From Cupriavidus pampae (lineage in GTDB: Bacteria; Pseudomonadota; Gammaproteobacteria; Burkholderiales; Burkholderiaceae), in the NCBI RefSeq assembly GCF_914271485.1, contig NZ_CAJZAG010000001.1:434001-498000 (forward strand): 64,000 nt of DNA. The letters run 5' to 3'. Of the stretch, positions 1 to 9,026 are shown one piece after another; within the stretch, counting starts at the first letter, position 1, and each line of letters opens with the position of its first letter. The translations under genes were made by a program, and so were the position numbers. The notes beneath the pieces were generated by a model. The model had not been told where the DNA came from and ran no database searches. It worked only from the letters and a program-made list of their open reading frames with translations.

Positions 1-658
<658 letters not shown>

Positions 659-680
659 ATGATGTGCGTCGCAGCATCCC

Positions 681-711
681 AAAACGCGTGCCTTCAGCAC
701 GCGTTTTTTAT
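681..711 (+). terminator. Rho-independent terminator after the ABC ATPase
   Basis: An 11-base stem (AAAACGCGTGC with GCACGCGTTTT) around a CTTCA loop runs into a T tract, 22 bases after the stop codon of the ABC ATPase. Confidence 0.85.
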
Positions 712-1072
712 GCGGTCAACGAGAAAGAAGATGCGTTTTTCACGCTAGCTCATTGATTCGCATAGTAAATCGACGAAGTTTGTAACGATCTTTGACAGAT
801 CAACGGGATAGCCTTTAAGATCCCGCGATACCTTATTTCGGGGGTGGTTCGTCCGTTGCATACGTGACCAACAATGAGTCGCGACGCACGGCGATGGTGC
901 AAACGGTAACCAGTTGGTAACAACTTGATACCGGAAAGTGACCAGACCGTACTTGCAGGGGGAGTAAAGCCTCGATGGCCTGCTTCTTGCGTACGAACCG
1001 CCCTGATGTTTATAGCCTGTCCGGTGATGTCCGACATCCCGGTCAGACATGTCCGACTCATCAGGAGAACCA
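712..1072 (+). promoter_or_regulatory. Long upstream region of the NlpC/P60 gene with repeats
   Basis: About 360 bases contain no credible gene. Two adjacent 11-base copies, GGTAACCAGTT at 905-915 and GGTAACAACTT at 916-926, form a direct repeat. Close to the start codon ATGTCCGAC occurs twice, at 1027 and 1049, 22 bases apart (about two helical turns), and each copy lies inside a small palindrome (GATGT-CCG-ACATC at 1026-1038 and GACATGTC at 1046-1053). The region probably holds the promoter and perhaps operators for the downstream gene. No convincing -35/-10 pair was identified. Confidence 0.4.
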
Positions 1073-1753
1073 ATGCAGCGAACGGTACTTCATTCCCTGG
1101 CGCGTATTGCCATCGGAATTGCCTTTGCCTGCGGTGCGACTGTGTCGAATGGTGTGCTGGCGGATACGGTGTTCAAGGATCCCGACTCCCGTGTGGAAAA
1201 CCGTGTAGATAGCGCGGATTCGCACGTGGAAGGCAAGCGTGGCTTGCTGTCGTCGATGATGAACTCCACCAGCACGGTGGCCAGCAAGGCTGGCGACCTC
1301 GTCATGAACGCGTTGGGCCTGATCGGCGTGCGTTATCGCTTCGGCGGTAACAGCCCCGAATCCGGCCTGGACTGCAGCGGCTTCGTCCGCTACGTGTTCA
1401 ACGACACCTTCGGCTTCATGCTCCCGCGCCGCTCCGTGGAAATGAGCCAGGTAGGCACGACGGTGGCGGTCAACGACCTTCGCCCGGGTGACTTGGTGTT
1501 CTTCAATACGATGCGCCACACGTTCTCGCACGTCGGTATCTATATCGGCGACAACAAGTTCGTGCACGCACCGTCCACTGGCAGCAAGATTCGTGTCGAT
1601 GACATGCGCGCGAGCTACTGGGTCACGCGTTACAACGGCGCACGCCGTATCGACGAGTCGGCGCAGGGCGCGGGTGAGAGCATCGGCAACATGGTCGAGA
1701 CGCTCAAGCGCTTCGATCCGGCTGCTCAGGGCCGCTCGCTGTATGGTGGCTGA
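1073..1753 (+). CDS. Secreted NlpC/P60 (C40) family peptidase
   Basis: A 226-residue exported cell-wall hydrolase of the NlpC/P60 papain-like family, which cuts D-Glu-meso-DAP type bonds in peptidoglycan stem peptides. Residues 1-30 form a signal peptide ending near VLA. The catalytic domain starts around residue 80, with nucleophile Cys101 in LDCSGFV, His153 in FSHVGIYIG and a third polar residue, His165. I chose the ATG at 1073 because AGGAG sits 6 bases upstream; an in-frame ATG at 1049 lacks a ribosome-binding site and would put a charged segment before the signal peptide. The short C-terminal tail is not conserved. The gene is monocistronic between two terminators. The family call is firm; the exact peptidoglycan bond is inferred. 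Confidence 0.9.
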   Translation: MQRTVLHSLARIAIGIAFACGATVSNGVLADTVFKDPDSRVENRVDSADSHVEGKRGLLSSMMNSTSTVASKAGDLVMNALGLIGVRYRFGGNSPESGLDCSGFVRYVFNDTFGFMLPRRSVEMSQVGTTVAVNDLRPGDLVFFNTMRHTFSHVGIYIGDNKFVHAPSTGSKIRVDDMRASYWVTRYNGARRIDESAQGAGESIGNMVETLKRFDPAAQGRSLYGG

Positions 1754-1780
1754 TTCGGGTGGCTGATTCGGGTGGCTGAT
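1745..1780 (+). repeat. 13-bp tandem repeat across the NlpC/P60 stop codon
   Basis: The unit GGTGGCTGATTCG occurs 2.8 times in perfect tandem copies. The gene's own TGA (1751-1753) is in the first copy. The copies place TGA at 1751, 1764 and 1777, which closes all three forward frames. Confidence 0.85.
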
Positions 1781-1800
1781 CGTCAGATCGCTACCACGCA

Positions 1801-1836
1801 AACAAAAAGGACTGCCTCGGCAGTCCTTTTTGTTTG
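1801..1836. terminator. Bidirectional-looking terminator after the NlpC/P60 gene
   Basis: The sequence CAAAAAGGACTGCC-TC-GGCAGTCCTTTTTG is a near-perfect hairpin with A residues before and T residues after the stem. It can end transcription of the peptidase gene and of the converging patatin gene. Confidence 0.85.
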
Positions 1837-1875
1837 GTGCTCCGTTTGGTACTCCGTCAGTCAGCTTGACAGAAG

Positions 1876-1903
1876 GTGTCACCCCACCAACGAGGGGTGA
1901 CAC
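1876..1903. repeat. 10-bp inverted repeat in the convergent intergenic region
   Basis: GTGTCACCCC at 1876-1885 and GGGGTGACAC at 1894-1903 are perfect inverted copies separated by 8 bases. There is no T tract on either side, so it is not a classical terminator. It lies 58 bases beyond the patatin stop codon. Confidence 0.6.
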
Positions 1904-1961
1904 GCCGTGTCAGCTTATATGACAACCGTCGTCATTTCACAAACGCACGGCTGACTCGCGT

Positions 1962-2924
1962 TCACTGCGCCACCACAGTGCTGACCGCACCCACAGCTCC
2001 GGCGGGCCGCTGACGCGCCTGCGCAAGCTTGTCGCGCAGCGAAGTCAATACGGCGGCCGTAGCCACCTCACCGGCCAGAATCGCGCGGTTGCGCGAGGTA
2101 AAGTCGCTGCCCGCCATATCCGGCAGGTCCGGGCGAATCACCACGTCCGCGCGCGCCAGCGCCATGCGGTTGATCGACTGCCCCATGATCGCCGTGGTCT
2201 GCAGCAGTACGCCGCTCTGCCCACCGTTTTTCTGCGAAGCCGGGTCGGCCGAGATATTCACCGCGATCACGAAGTCCGCGCCCATCTCGCGCGCGGCATC
2301 CACCGGCACCGGCTCCACCAGCCCGCCATCGACGTAGTCATGTCCCTGAATCGCGACCGGCTGGAACACGCCCGGCACGCTGCTCGACGCGCGCACGGCC
2401 TGCCCGGTATTGCCGCGCCGGAACAGAATGCGTTCGCCGGACTGCAGATCGGTGGCGACGATGCCGAGCGGCAGCTTCATCGATTCGATCGGGCGTTGCT
2501 TCACGAGCCGGTTCACATAGTTCTGCAGCGCCTCGCCCTTGAGCCAGCCGCCGAAGCGCGTGCCGAACGGCAGCGCCCAGTCCGCGATGGTCGCCTCGTC
2601 CATGGACAGCGCCACCTTGTTCAGCGCAAAGCCATCCATGCCCGAGGCATACAGCGCCGCCACCACCGAACCGGCACTGGTGCCGGTGACGATATCGGGG
2701 TGAATGCCTTGCGCTTCCAACGCCTTGATCACGCCGATATGGGCAAAGCCACGCGCGGCACCGCCGCCCAGCGCCAGGCCGATGCGAAGCGGGCGGGGTG
2801 GCACGGGCGGTGTCGTGACCGTCGGCGTGGTAGCCACTGGCGTCGTGACCGGTTTGGGGCCGAAGCTGCAGGCGCCCAGCAGCAGCGCGGCAGGCGCGGC
2901 ACCCAGGAAATGGCGTCGTTTCAT
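1962..2924 (-). CDS. Patatin-like phospholipase lipoprotein (RssA-like)
   Basis: A 320-residue patatin-family esterase/phospholipase. Starting at 2924 gives a lipoprotein signal with lipobox LLGAC (Cys19), so the enzyme is probably anchored in the outer membrane facing the periplasm. The Thr/Pro/Val-rich segment at 23-43 is a flexible linker. The catalytic Ser-Asp dyad is visible: Ser83 in GTSAG after the oxyanion loop GGGAARG (53-59), and Asp in DGGLVEP. Upstream in-frame codons would give a basic N-terminus without a signal sequence, which argues against a longer form. It is divergent from gltX and shares its promoter region. The true lipid substrate cannot be read from sequence. Confidence 0.88.
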   Translation of the reverse strand: MKRRHFLGAAPAALLLGACSFGPKPVTTPVATTPTVTTPPVPPRPLRIGLALGGGAARGFAHIGVIKALEAQGIHPDIVTGTSAGSVVAALYASGMDGFALNKVALSMDEATIADWALPFGTRFGGWLKGEALQNYVNRLVKQRPIESMKLPLGIVATDLQSGERILFRRGNTGQAVRASSSVPGVFQPVAIQGHDYVDGGLVEPVPVDAAREMGADFVIAVNISADPASQKNGGQSGVLLQTTAIMGQSINRMALARADVVIRPDLPDMAGSDFTSRNRAILAGEVATAAVLTSLRDKLAQARQRPAGAVGAVSTVVAQ

Positions 2925-3047
2925 GTGGGAGGAGTTGTCCAGCGAAAGTGATGCGCGTGCAACTGGTACGCATGTGGCGCCCCTGCGTGGGCGAGAGGCT
3001 GCCGGTTGAGACCGCATGCAGCATAAATGATTCCGCAGGCCCGTTGC

Positions 3048-3053
3048 TATAAT
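3048..3053 (+). promoter_or_regulatory. Probable -10 element for gltX
   Basis: A perfect TATAAT lies 62 bases before the gltX start, giving a leader of about 55 bases. No good -35 hexamer is visible at the usual spacing. Confidence 0.5.
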
Positions 3054-3115
3054 GCGGCATCTATTGCATCCGGCCTGCGCGCATCCGCGCGCGGGCCTTT
3101 TTGTTTCCCGAGCCC

Positions 3116-4516
3116 ATGACACAACGCGTCCGCACCCGCTTCGCACCGAGCCCGACCGGCTTTATCCACCTCGGCAATATTCGCTCCGCGCTCTACCCGT
3201 GGGCATTTGCCCGCCGCATGCGGGGCGACTTCATCCTCCGCATCGAGGACACCGATGTCGAGCGCTCGTCGCAGGAAGCCGTGGACGTGATCCTGGAGGG
3301 CATGGCCTGGCTCGACCTCGATATCGACGAAGGTCCGTTCTACCAGATGGAGCGCATGGACCGGTATCGCGAGGTCGTGAAGCAGATGCTCGACGCCGGC
3401 CTGGCGTATCACTGCTATATGAGCACCGAGGAACTCGACGCCCTGCGCGAAGCGCAGAGAGCCGCGGGCGAAAAGCCGCGCTACAACGGCTTCTGGCGTC
3501 CGGAGGCGGGCAAGGTTCTGCCGGAACCGCCGGCTGGCGTCACGCCGGTGGTGCGTTTCAAGAATCCGATTGGTGGCAGCGTGGTGTGGGAAGACGGCGT
3601 CAAGGGCCGCATCGAGATCTCGAACGACGAGCTCGACGACCTCGTGATCGCGCGTCCGGATGGCACGCCGACCTACAACTTCTGCGTCGTGATCGACGAT
3701 CTCGACATGAAGATCACGCATGTGATCCGTGGCGACGACCACGTCAACAACACGCCGCGCCAGATCAACATCATTCGCGCGCTCGGCGGCACGCCGCCGG
3801 TGTACGCGCATTTGCCGACCGTGCTGAACGAGCAGGGCGAGAAGATGAGCAAGCGCCATGGCGCGATGCCCGTCACCGGTTATCGCGATGAAGGCTATCT
3901 GCCCGAAGCCGTGCTGAATTACCTGGCCCGCCTGGGCTGGGCGCACGGCGACGCGGAGATTTTCTCGCGCGAGCAGTTCGTCGAATGGTTCGACCTCGAG
4001 CATCTCGGCAAATCGCCCGCGCAGTACAACCCCGAGAAGCTGGCCTGGCTCAACAACCACTACATCAAGGTGGGGGACAACGCGCGCCTGGCCACACTGA
4101 CGCAGCCATTCATCGAAGCGCTTGGTGGCACCGTCCAGGGCGCGCCGCTCGCCGACGTGATCGCGCTGGTCAAGGATCGCGCCAACACGCTCAAGGAAGT
4201 CGCGCAGACCGCGCTGCTGTTCTATCGCGGCGAACCGCAGCCGGATGCGGCGCTCAAGGCCGAGCACCTGACCGACGAGATCCGCCCGGCGCTGACCGCG
4301 CTGGCCACGCAGCTGGCCGCGCTGCCCGAGTGGAAGCGCGAGGCCATCGGCGCCACGTTCAAGGCCGTGCTCGCCGAGTTCGGCCTGAAGATGCCCAAGC
4401 TCGCGATGCCGGTGCGCCTGTTGGTGGCGGGGCAGCTGCAGACGCCGTCGATCGACGCGGTGCTGGAACTGTTTGGTCGCGACACCGTGCTGAACCGGAT
4501 TCGCGCAGGCCTCTGA
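3116..4516 (+). CDS. gltX: Glutamate--tRNA ligase
   Basis: A 466-residue class I aminoacyl-tRNA synthetase that charges tRNA-Glu with glutamate in the cytosol. The HIGH-type signature is in [12 protein letters not shown] (about 11-22), the KMSKS-type loop is GEKMSKRHG, and the C-terminal half carries the helical anticodon-binding domain. I take the ATG at 3116, which gives the canonical [15 protein letters not shown] beginning, over an in-frame codon 15 bases upstream. It is followed by a tRNA-Ala/Glu/Asp operon, so the enzyme gene lies next to the gene for its own substrate. The length is normal for bacterial GluRS. It has no zinc-binding Cys cluster in the catalytic region. Confidence 0.97.
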   Translation: MTQRVRTRFAPSPTGFIHLGNIRSALYPWAFARRMRGDFILRIEDTDVERSSQEAVDVILEGMAWLDLDIDEGPFYQMERMDRYREVVKQMLDAGLAYHCYMSTEELDALREAQRAAGEKPRYNGFWRPEAGKVLPEPPAGVTPVVRFKNPIGGSVVWEDGVKGRIEISNDELDDLVIARPDGTPTYNFCVVIDDLDMKITHVIRGDDHVNNTPRQINIIRALGGTPPVYAHLPTVLNEQGEKMSKRHGAMPVTGYRDEGYLPEAVLNYLARLGWAHGDAEIFSREQFVEWFDLEHLGKSPAQYNPEKLAWLNNHYIKVGDNARLATLTQPFIEALGGTVQGAPLADVIALVKDRANTLKEVAQTALLFYRGEPQPDAALKAEHLTDEIRPALTALATQLAALPEWKREAIGATFKAVLAEFGLKMPKLAMPVRLLVAGQLQTPSIDAVLELFGRDTVLNRIRAGL

Positions 4517-4542
4517 GCATGAAAAAAAGTCTCGGCAGGGGC

Positions 4543-4571
4543 TTGCGCTCCGGCCGGGACTTCAGCATAAT
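4543..4571 (+). promoter_or_regulatory. Candidate upstream promoter of the tRNA operon
   Basis: TTGCGC (4543-4548) and CATAAT (4566-4571) are separated by 17 bases and lie just after the gltX stop codon. The strong sigma70-like layout suggests the first of two promoters for the tRNA genes. Confidence 0.5.
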
Positions 4572-4690
4572 CTCGTTCTCCCTGCAGCGCGGTTGAAAAA
4601 CAAAGCGAGCTGACCGAGATTCGCGATTATCGGGTTGTTATACGCAGTAATGCGGGCAACTAGAAAAAGCGAACGAAGTTAAAAAGGGGG

Positions 4691-4718
4691 TTGCAAAAAA
4701 CCAAGACTGTTATATAAT
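4691..4718 (+). promoter_or_regulatory. Candidate proximal promoter of the tRNA operon
   Basis: TTGCAA (4691-4696) and a perfect TATAAT (4713-4718) are separated by 16 bases. The -10 is flanked by the inverted arms CCAAGA (4701) and TCTTGG (4718), which makes the promoter core itself a dyad. Confidence 0.65.
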
Positions 4719-4763
4719 CTTGGCTTCGCTTCGAAAGAGGTTGAGAACGAAGCGAAATGCAGA

Positions 4764-4799
4764 TTGCAGTACGATTTGCAGTAAATGGTGGTTGCAGTA
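4764..4799 (+). repeat. Three direct copies of TTGCAGTA before tRNA-Ala
   Basis: TTGCAGTA occurs at 4764, 4776 and 4792, the last ending 4 bases before the mature tRNA-Ala. It could be part of the tRNA leader recognised during 5' processing, or simply short duplications. Confidence 0.5.
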
Positions 4800-4803
4800 T
4801 TAT

Positions 4804-4879
<76 letters not shown>

Positions 4880-4992
4880 AGATACGTTGAAGTGTTAAAG
4901 CAGTAAAAAAACACTTCACAAACGTAGCGAAGTTAGTTAGAATAGCGGACTTCGCAGCGTCAGACAGAAAATTCGTTGCAAAACAAGTTTCT

Positions 4993-5068
4993 GTCCCCTT
5001 CGTCTAGAGGCCTAGGACATCACCCTTTCACGGTGAGTACAGGGGTTCGAATCCCCTAGGGGACGCCA
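4993..5068 (+). tRNA. tRNA-Glu (TTC)
   Basis: A 76-nt cloverleaf with encoded CCA. Anticodon stem TCACC/GGTGA encloses loop CTTTCAC, giving anticodon TTC. The acceptor arms are GTCCCCT and AGGGGAC. It lies about 480 bases from the gltX stop codon. Confidence 0.97.
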
Positions 5069-5135
5069 AATAGCAGAACGTAACCAAACGTTCAGCCAGG
5101 CGTCTCAAGCGATAGCTTGAGGCGCCGACGAAATT

Positions 5136-5212
5136 GGAGTGGTAGTTCAGTTGGTTAGAATACCGGCCTGTCACGCCGGGGGTCGCGGGTTCGAGTCCCG
5201 TCCACTCCGCCA
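5136..5212 (+). tRNA. tRNA-Asp (GTC)
   Basis: A 77-nt cloverleaf with encoded CCA. Anticodon stem CCGGC/GCCGG encloses loop CTGTCAC, giving anticodon GTC. Last tRNA before the operon terminator. Confidence 0.97.
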
Positions 5213-5220
5213 AAACTAAG

Positions 5221-5251
5221 CCCGCTTGGATAATTCCAAGCGGGTTTTTTC
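5221..5251 (+). terminator. Terminator of the tRNA operon
   Basis: CCCGCTTGGA and TCCAAGCGGG form a perfect 10-base stem with a TAAT loop and six T residues after it, 8 bases downstream of tRNA-Asp. Confidence 0.92.
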
Positions 5252-5379
5252 TTTTCCGCATTCTCTTCCCACAACGCCTCCCAGATAATCGCCGGAGTCC
5301 CTTCTCGTACGTGTGGAGATAATCCCTGCACGCCGGTTACGCGTACGCCCGCACATGATTCACACGGGTGCCGAGATAA

Positions 5380-6732
5380 TCAGCGGTCGTCGCGACTCAC
5401 GCGCATGAAATACTGCACGAGCAGGGCGCCGGCAATGCCGAGGCTCACACTATTGGCCAGCCAGAACCCACCGGCGCCGTGCGTGAATGCCGGTGCACCC
5501 GGAATCAATCCAAAGCCCAGCAGATACCCGCCGCCGAGGCCAACGCCCCATAGCGACGTGGCGTAGATCAATGTCGGGATCAGGGCGATCTTGTACGCGC
5601 GCAGGATGAATGCGCTCATGACCTGTACCGCGTCGAACGCCTGGTAGCAGGCGATAAACGCCATCAGCGGCAGCGCCTTGGCGATGACGGCGGGGTCGGT
5701 CGTATAGAGATGGAGCAGCGGTTCGCGCGCGAACCATAGCAGCGTGCCCGTGATCATCGCCAGTCCCGCAGCCAGCCGGATGCCGCGCCAGGAGATGCGG
5801 CGCGCGGCGGCGCGGTCGTGCGCACCGATCGACTGGGCCGCCAGCGTCGATGTGGCAATGCCGAGCGACAGCGGCAGCATATAGGCCACCGCACCGAGGT
5901 TGGCGATGATCTGATGGCCGGCCAGCGTGACGAGCCCGAGCCGCGTGATGAACACCGCCATCAGCGTGAACGAGGTGATCTCGATCAGATAGGTCAGTCC
6001 CATCGGCACCCCCAGTCGCAGCAGGCCGCGGATGCGATCCCAGCGCGGACCCTCGCAGGTACTGAAGATGCCGAGCGGGGCATAGCGGCGATCGAAGCGG
6101 AGAATCAGCAGGCCGACCACGAACCAGCAGTAGCTGATAAGCGTCGAGGCGAGCGCGCAGCCGGGCCCGCCCATCGCCGGCACGCCCATGCCACCGTGGA
6201 TAAACCACGCGTTGAGCGGCACCTTCAGCGCCAGGCCGAGCAGTTGCAGCGCGGTGACCATGATCGGCCGCGACAACGCGTTGTTGAGCGCCTGATAAAG
6301 GCGGAACGCAAGCGCGGCGGGCAGGCCGAAGGCGACCAGATGCAGATAGTGCGAGGCCTTGTCGACGAGTTCGGGCGAGGCCTGCGCGAAATGCAGCAGC
6401 GGGGCGGGAAACGCGAGTAGCAGGATGCCCGGGATTGCGAGTGCCGCGCCGAGCCATGTGGCCTGTCGGACCTCGACGCCGATCTCGGCCAACCGGTTGG
6501 CGCCATAGAGTTGCGCGGCGATCGGCGCGAGCGCCTGCAGCACACCCATCAGGCTGATATAGATCGTGACGTAGATCGAGCTCGCAAGCCCGACGGCGGC
6601 GAGGTCGGCCGCGGATACGCGGCCCGCCATCACGGTGTCGATCACGCCGAAGGAGACCAAGGCCAGCTGCCCGACGAGCACCGGCGCCGCAAGGTGCACG
6701 ATGCGGCGAACGTCCTGCATGGCGGTGGTCAT
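5380..6732 (-). CDS. MATE family multidrug efflux protein (NorM-like)
   Basis: A 450-residue inner-membrane protein with about twelve hydrophobic helices and the internal two-fold repeat of the MATE family. It begins with RRIVHLAAPVLVGQLALVSFGVIDTVMAGR, written here only in part: the key features are the helix-1 Pro and the MAGR-type motif that follows. Members exchange H+ or Na+ for cationic drugs and metabolites. The start at 6732 is one base beyond the stop codon of the upstream glycosyltransferase gene, which implies co-transcription and translational coupling. The substrate is unknown. Coupling to a lipid-linked glycosyltransferase raises, as inference only, the possibility of a glycan- or envelope-related cargo. 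Confidence 0.92.
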   Translation of the reverse strand: MTTAMQDVRRIVHLAAPVLVGQLALVSFGVIDTVMAGRVSAADLAAVGLASSIYVTIYISLMGVLQALAPIAAQLYGANRLAEIGVEVRQATWLGAALAIPGILLLAFPAPLLHFAQASPELVDKASHYLHLVAFGLPAALAFRLYQALNNALSRPIMVTALQLLGLALKVPLNAWFIHGGMGVPAMGGPGCALASTLISYCWFVVGLLILRFDRRYAPLGIFSTCEGPRWDRIRGLLRLGVPMGLTYLIEITSFTLMAVFITRLGLVTLAGHQIIANLGAVAYMLPLSLGIATSTLAAQSIGAHDRAAARRISWRGIRLAAGLAMITGTLLWFAREPLLHLYTTDPAVIAKALPLMAFIACYQAFDAVQVMSAFILRAYKIALIPTLIYATSLWGVGLGGGYLLGFGLIPGAPAFTHGAGGFWLANSVSLGIAGALLVQYFMRVSRDDR

Positions 6733-6733
6733 G

Positions 6734-8524
6734 TCAGGGCTGGCGCGGCAGTCGGCGTGGGCGCGTCGGATGCGGAGGCGCCACCACCGGCGGCGCTTCG
6801 ACCAGACGATACATGCGGAAGCGCTCGTCGCGATCGGCGGGGCGGCGGCCCTCCCAGATCAGGCGCCATTCGTAGTGCGAGAGATTGCTCGGCGCGCCAT
6901 AGTCCACCGCGTCGTGACGCAGCAGAATGTCGCAACCATCATTCGGCCCGCCAAAGCGGATATGGCCGAAGTACGCGAACGACGCGAGCTGCGCGTTGCC
7001 CATGCGGATCGGCTGCACGCACTGGTAGGTCGGCGGCAGCGCGAGCGCCGCGGCCTGCGCGACATCGCGATAGGTCTTGCCATAGTTGATCGACGGCAGC
7101 CACAGCGTCATCGCGATGACCCACATCAACGTGGTGCCGGCGGCCGAGATCACGACCGGGCGCCAGATCTGCTTGGGCGCGCGCGACAGGCGCCAGCGCA
7201 CTACGAGCACCCAGCAGGCGGTGACGATCAGCGCGCAGATCACCGCGCTGATCGTGAACGAATGCTGGAAGCCCGGCAGTTGGCGGAACACGTTGTTGGC
7301 GATCTTCGGCGGCCAGCCCGTGGTCTTGGCGATCCACAGGAACCACACGGTACCGCCGAAGATCGTGAACAGCAGCAGCGCGAACCAGTCGATCGCGTTG
7401 ATCGCGCCGCGCGTCAGGGTGGGCAGCGCGAACGCGGCCAGCACAGCCATCGGCGGCAGCAGCAGGATGAACTGCACATCGCCGGCCTGGCGTTGCGACA
7501 CCAGCAACAGGAACAGCAGTAGCAACAGCGAGAGCGGCAGCGCGATATGGGCGGCACGACGCATGCCGCGCCACGAGAACCACGCCCACGCGGCGATCGG
7601 CCACACCGGCCACGAGAACAGGAAGAAATTGCGCGCGATAAAGCCGAGGCTTTGCGACGACGGGCCGCCATAGTTGCGGCGGTCGTAACGCGTCCATTCG
7701 CGGATGAACGACACGGCTTCATCGCGTTCCGCCGCGCCAAAATAGGTGGCCGCCAGCCATGCGCCGACGATCGCCAGCGCCAGCGGCAGGCCGATCGTCA
7801 GCAGCTTGCGCAGCGGCACCGGCTTGCACACGGCACCCGCGACGATAGCGGCAACGAACAGCGCGATCGGCAGGATCGGTCCGCTGGACAGGCACAGCGC
7901 GCCGAGCGCGAGGCCGACCCACAGGCTGCCCTGTACCGGCTTGTCGAGGCTGCGCACCAGGCCGTACAGCATCATCGCGATAAAGCTGACCTGACCGACC
8001 TGCGGCGTGGTTTCATGGCCGCGCATCGCCAGCCCCACGCAGGCAAGCAGGATCAGCAGCGCGCCATCGGCCAGCGCACGGCCATAGTCGCGCGCGTCGG
8101 GCTGACCACCGAACGCGTACGCGAACGGCTGCACCTCGTCGCGGCGGCCCAGCAGATACGTCGCGTACCAGACGAACGCGCAGGTCGCGAAGTAGAACAG
8201 CAGCGTCGACAGTCGCGACGCATCGGGCGCGCCGAGCCAACCGCCGAACAGCTTGATCATCAGCCCGCCGACCCAGAACACCAGCGGGCCATCTTCACCG
8301 AACGGCCGTCCGGCGATATTGGGCATCAGCCAGTCCTGCGTGCCACCGCTGGCGAGCTGCCACATCACGCCGAAGCCCGCGGCATCCTCGTTCTTCCAGG
8401 GGTCACGGCCGAACAGGCCGACCAGGCCATACACCACGCAGATCGCGAGCAGCAGCACGCGCGGCAGCGCACCGGTGTTGGCGGCGGTCAGTTGAACGGG
8501 GGAGGAGGACTTCGCTGGACTCAT
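6734..8524 (-). CDS. ArnT/PMT-like membrane glycosyltransferase (GT39-type fold)
   Basis: A 596-residue polytopic protein with about ten to twelve hydrophobic helices. The early segment GRDPWKNEDAAGFGVMWQL carries the acidic residues expected in the first periplasmic loop of GT-C glycosyltransferases, followed by GRPFGEDGPLVFWVGGLMIKLFG, quoted partly. It should transfer a sugar from a polyprenyl-phosphate donor on the periplasmic side. It is not clearly ArnT itself, and acceptor and sugar are unknown. I take the ATG at 8524, since sequence further upstream runs through the rpmE2 terminator and has no membrane character. The MATE gene follows with one intervening base. An L31 terminator precedes it, so it probably has its own promoter. 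Confidence 0.8.
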   Translation of the reverse strand: MSPAKSSSPVQLTAANTGALPRVLLLAICVVYGLVGLFGRDPWKNEDAAGFGVMWQLASGGTQDWLMPNIAGRPFGEDGPLVFWVGGLMIKLFGGWLGAPDASRLSTLLFYFATCAFVWYATYLLGRRDEVQPFAYAFGGQPDARDYGRALADGALLILLACVGLAMRGHETTPQVGQVSFIAMMLYGLVRSLDKPVQGSLWVGLALGALCLSSGPILPIALFVAAIVAGAVCKPVPLRKLLTIGLPLALAIVGAWLAATYFGAAERDEAVSFIREWTRYDRRNYGGPSSQSLGFIARNFFLFSWPVWPIAAWAWFSWRGMRRAAHIALPLSLLLLLFLLLVSQRQAGDVQFILLLPPMAVLAAFALPTLTRGAINAIDWFALLLFTIFGGTVWFLWIAKTTGWPPKIANNVFRQLPGFQHSFTISAVICALIVTACWVLVVRWRLSRAPKQIWRPVVISAAGTTLMWVIAMTLWLPSINYGKTYRDVAQAAALALPPTYQCVQPIRMGNAQLASFAYFGHIRFGGPNDGCDILLRHDAVDYGAPSNLSHYEWRLIWEGRRPADRDERFRMYRLVEAPPVVAPPHPTRPRRLPRQP

Positions 8525-8537
8525 CGCGGAGGGAGGA

Positions 8538-8571
8538 CCAAAAGCAAAGAGGCAGCCGATGCTGCCTCTTT
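8538..8571 (-). terminator. Terminator after rpmE2
   Basis: AAAGAGGCAGC (8546-8556) pairs with GCTGCCTCTTT (8561-8571) around a 4-base loop. On the minus strand it is followed by GCTTTTGG. It separates rpmE2 from the glycosyltransferase gene. Confidence 0.8.
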
Positions 8572-8646
8572 GTCTGCTGCGCGCCGCCGGGGCATCTGTC
8601 CCTGCTGGCGCGGCTATGGCTCGGAAGAGCGTGCTCTTCGCAGCGA

Positions 8647-8907
8647 TTACTTCTTGACGCTGGCGAGCTTGCTGCCGAACTTCTGACGGAACTTCTCGAC
8701 GCGGCCGGCCGTGTCCATGATCTTCTGGGTGCCGGTGTAGAACGGGTGCGATTCCGACGAAACTTCGATCTTGGCCAGGGGGTATTCCTTGCCTTCGTGC
8801 GTGATCGTGTCGCGGGTCTGGATCGTCGAGCGCGTCACGAACTTGAAGTCGTTCGACACGTCGTGGAACAGAACTTCGCGGTAATTGGGGTGAATGCCTT
8901 CTTTCAT
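8647..8907 (-). CDS. rpmE2: 50S ribosomal protein L31 type B
   Basis: An 86-residue L31 of the longer, zinc-independent (C-minus) type. It has no cysteine at all, whereas the zinc-binding form carries a CxxC motif. The N-terminus [18 protein letters not shown] and the segment [13 protein letters not shown] are characteristic. It sits in the large subunit near the central protuberance. GGAAAC precedes the ATG. It is the third gene after rho and mtfA on the same strand, matching the common rho-rpmE linkage. Type B L31 often serves when zinc is scarce, but if it is the only copy in this genome it is simply the housekeeping form. Confidence 0.96.
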   Translation of the reverse strand: MKEGIHPNYREVLFHDVSNDFKFVTRSTIQTRDTITHEGKEYPLAKIEVSSESHPFYTGTQKIMDTAGRVEKFRQKFGSKLASVKK

Positions 8908-9026
8908 GGTGTTTCCTTTCTGGTTGGGTAGCCAGTCCGCTGATCAGTCGAATGACGACGAGCGAACCACTTGCCGATAACGGGCAAACCGGGATTATGA
9001 CAGAAAAACAAGACCCTGGGCAATGC

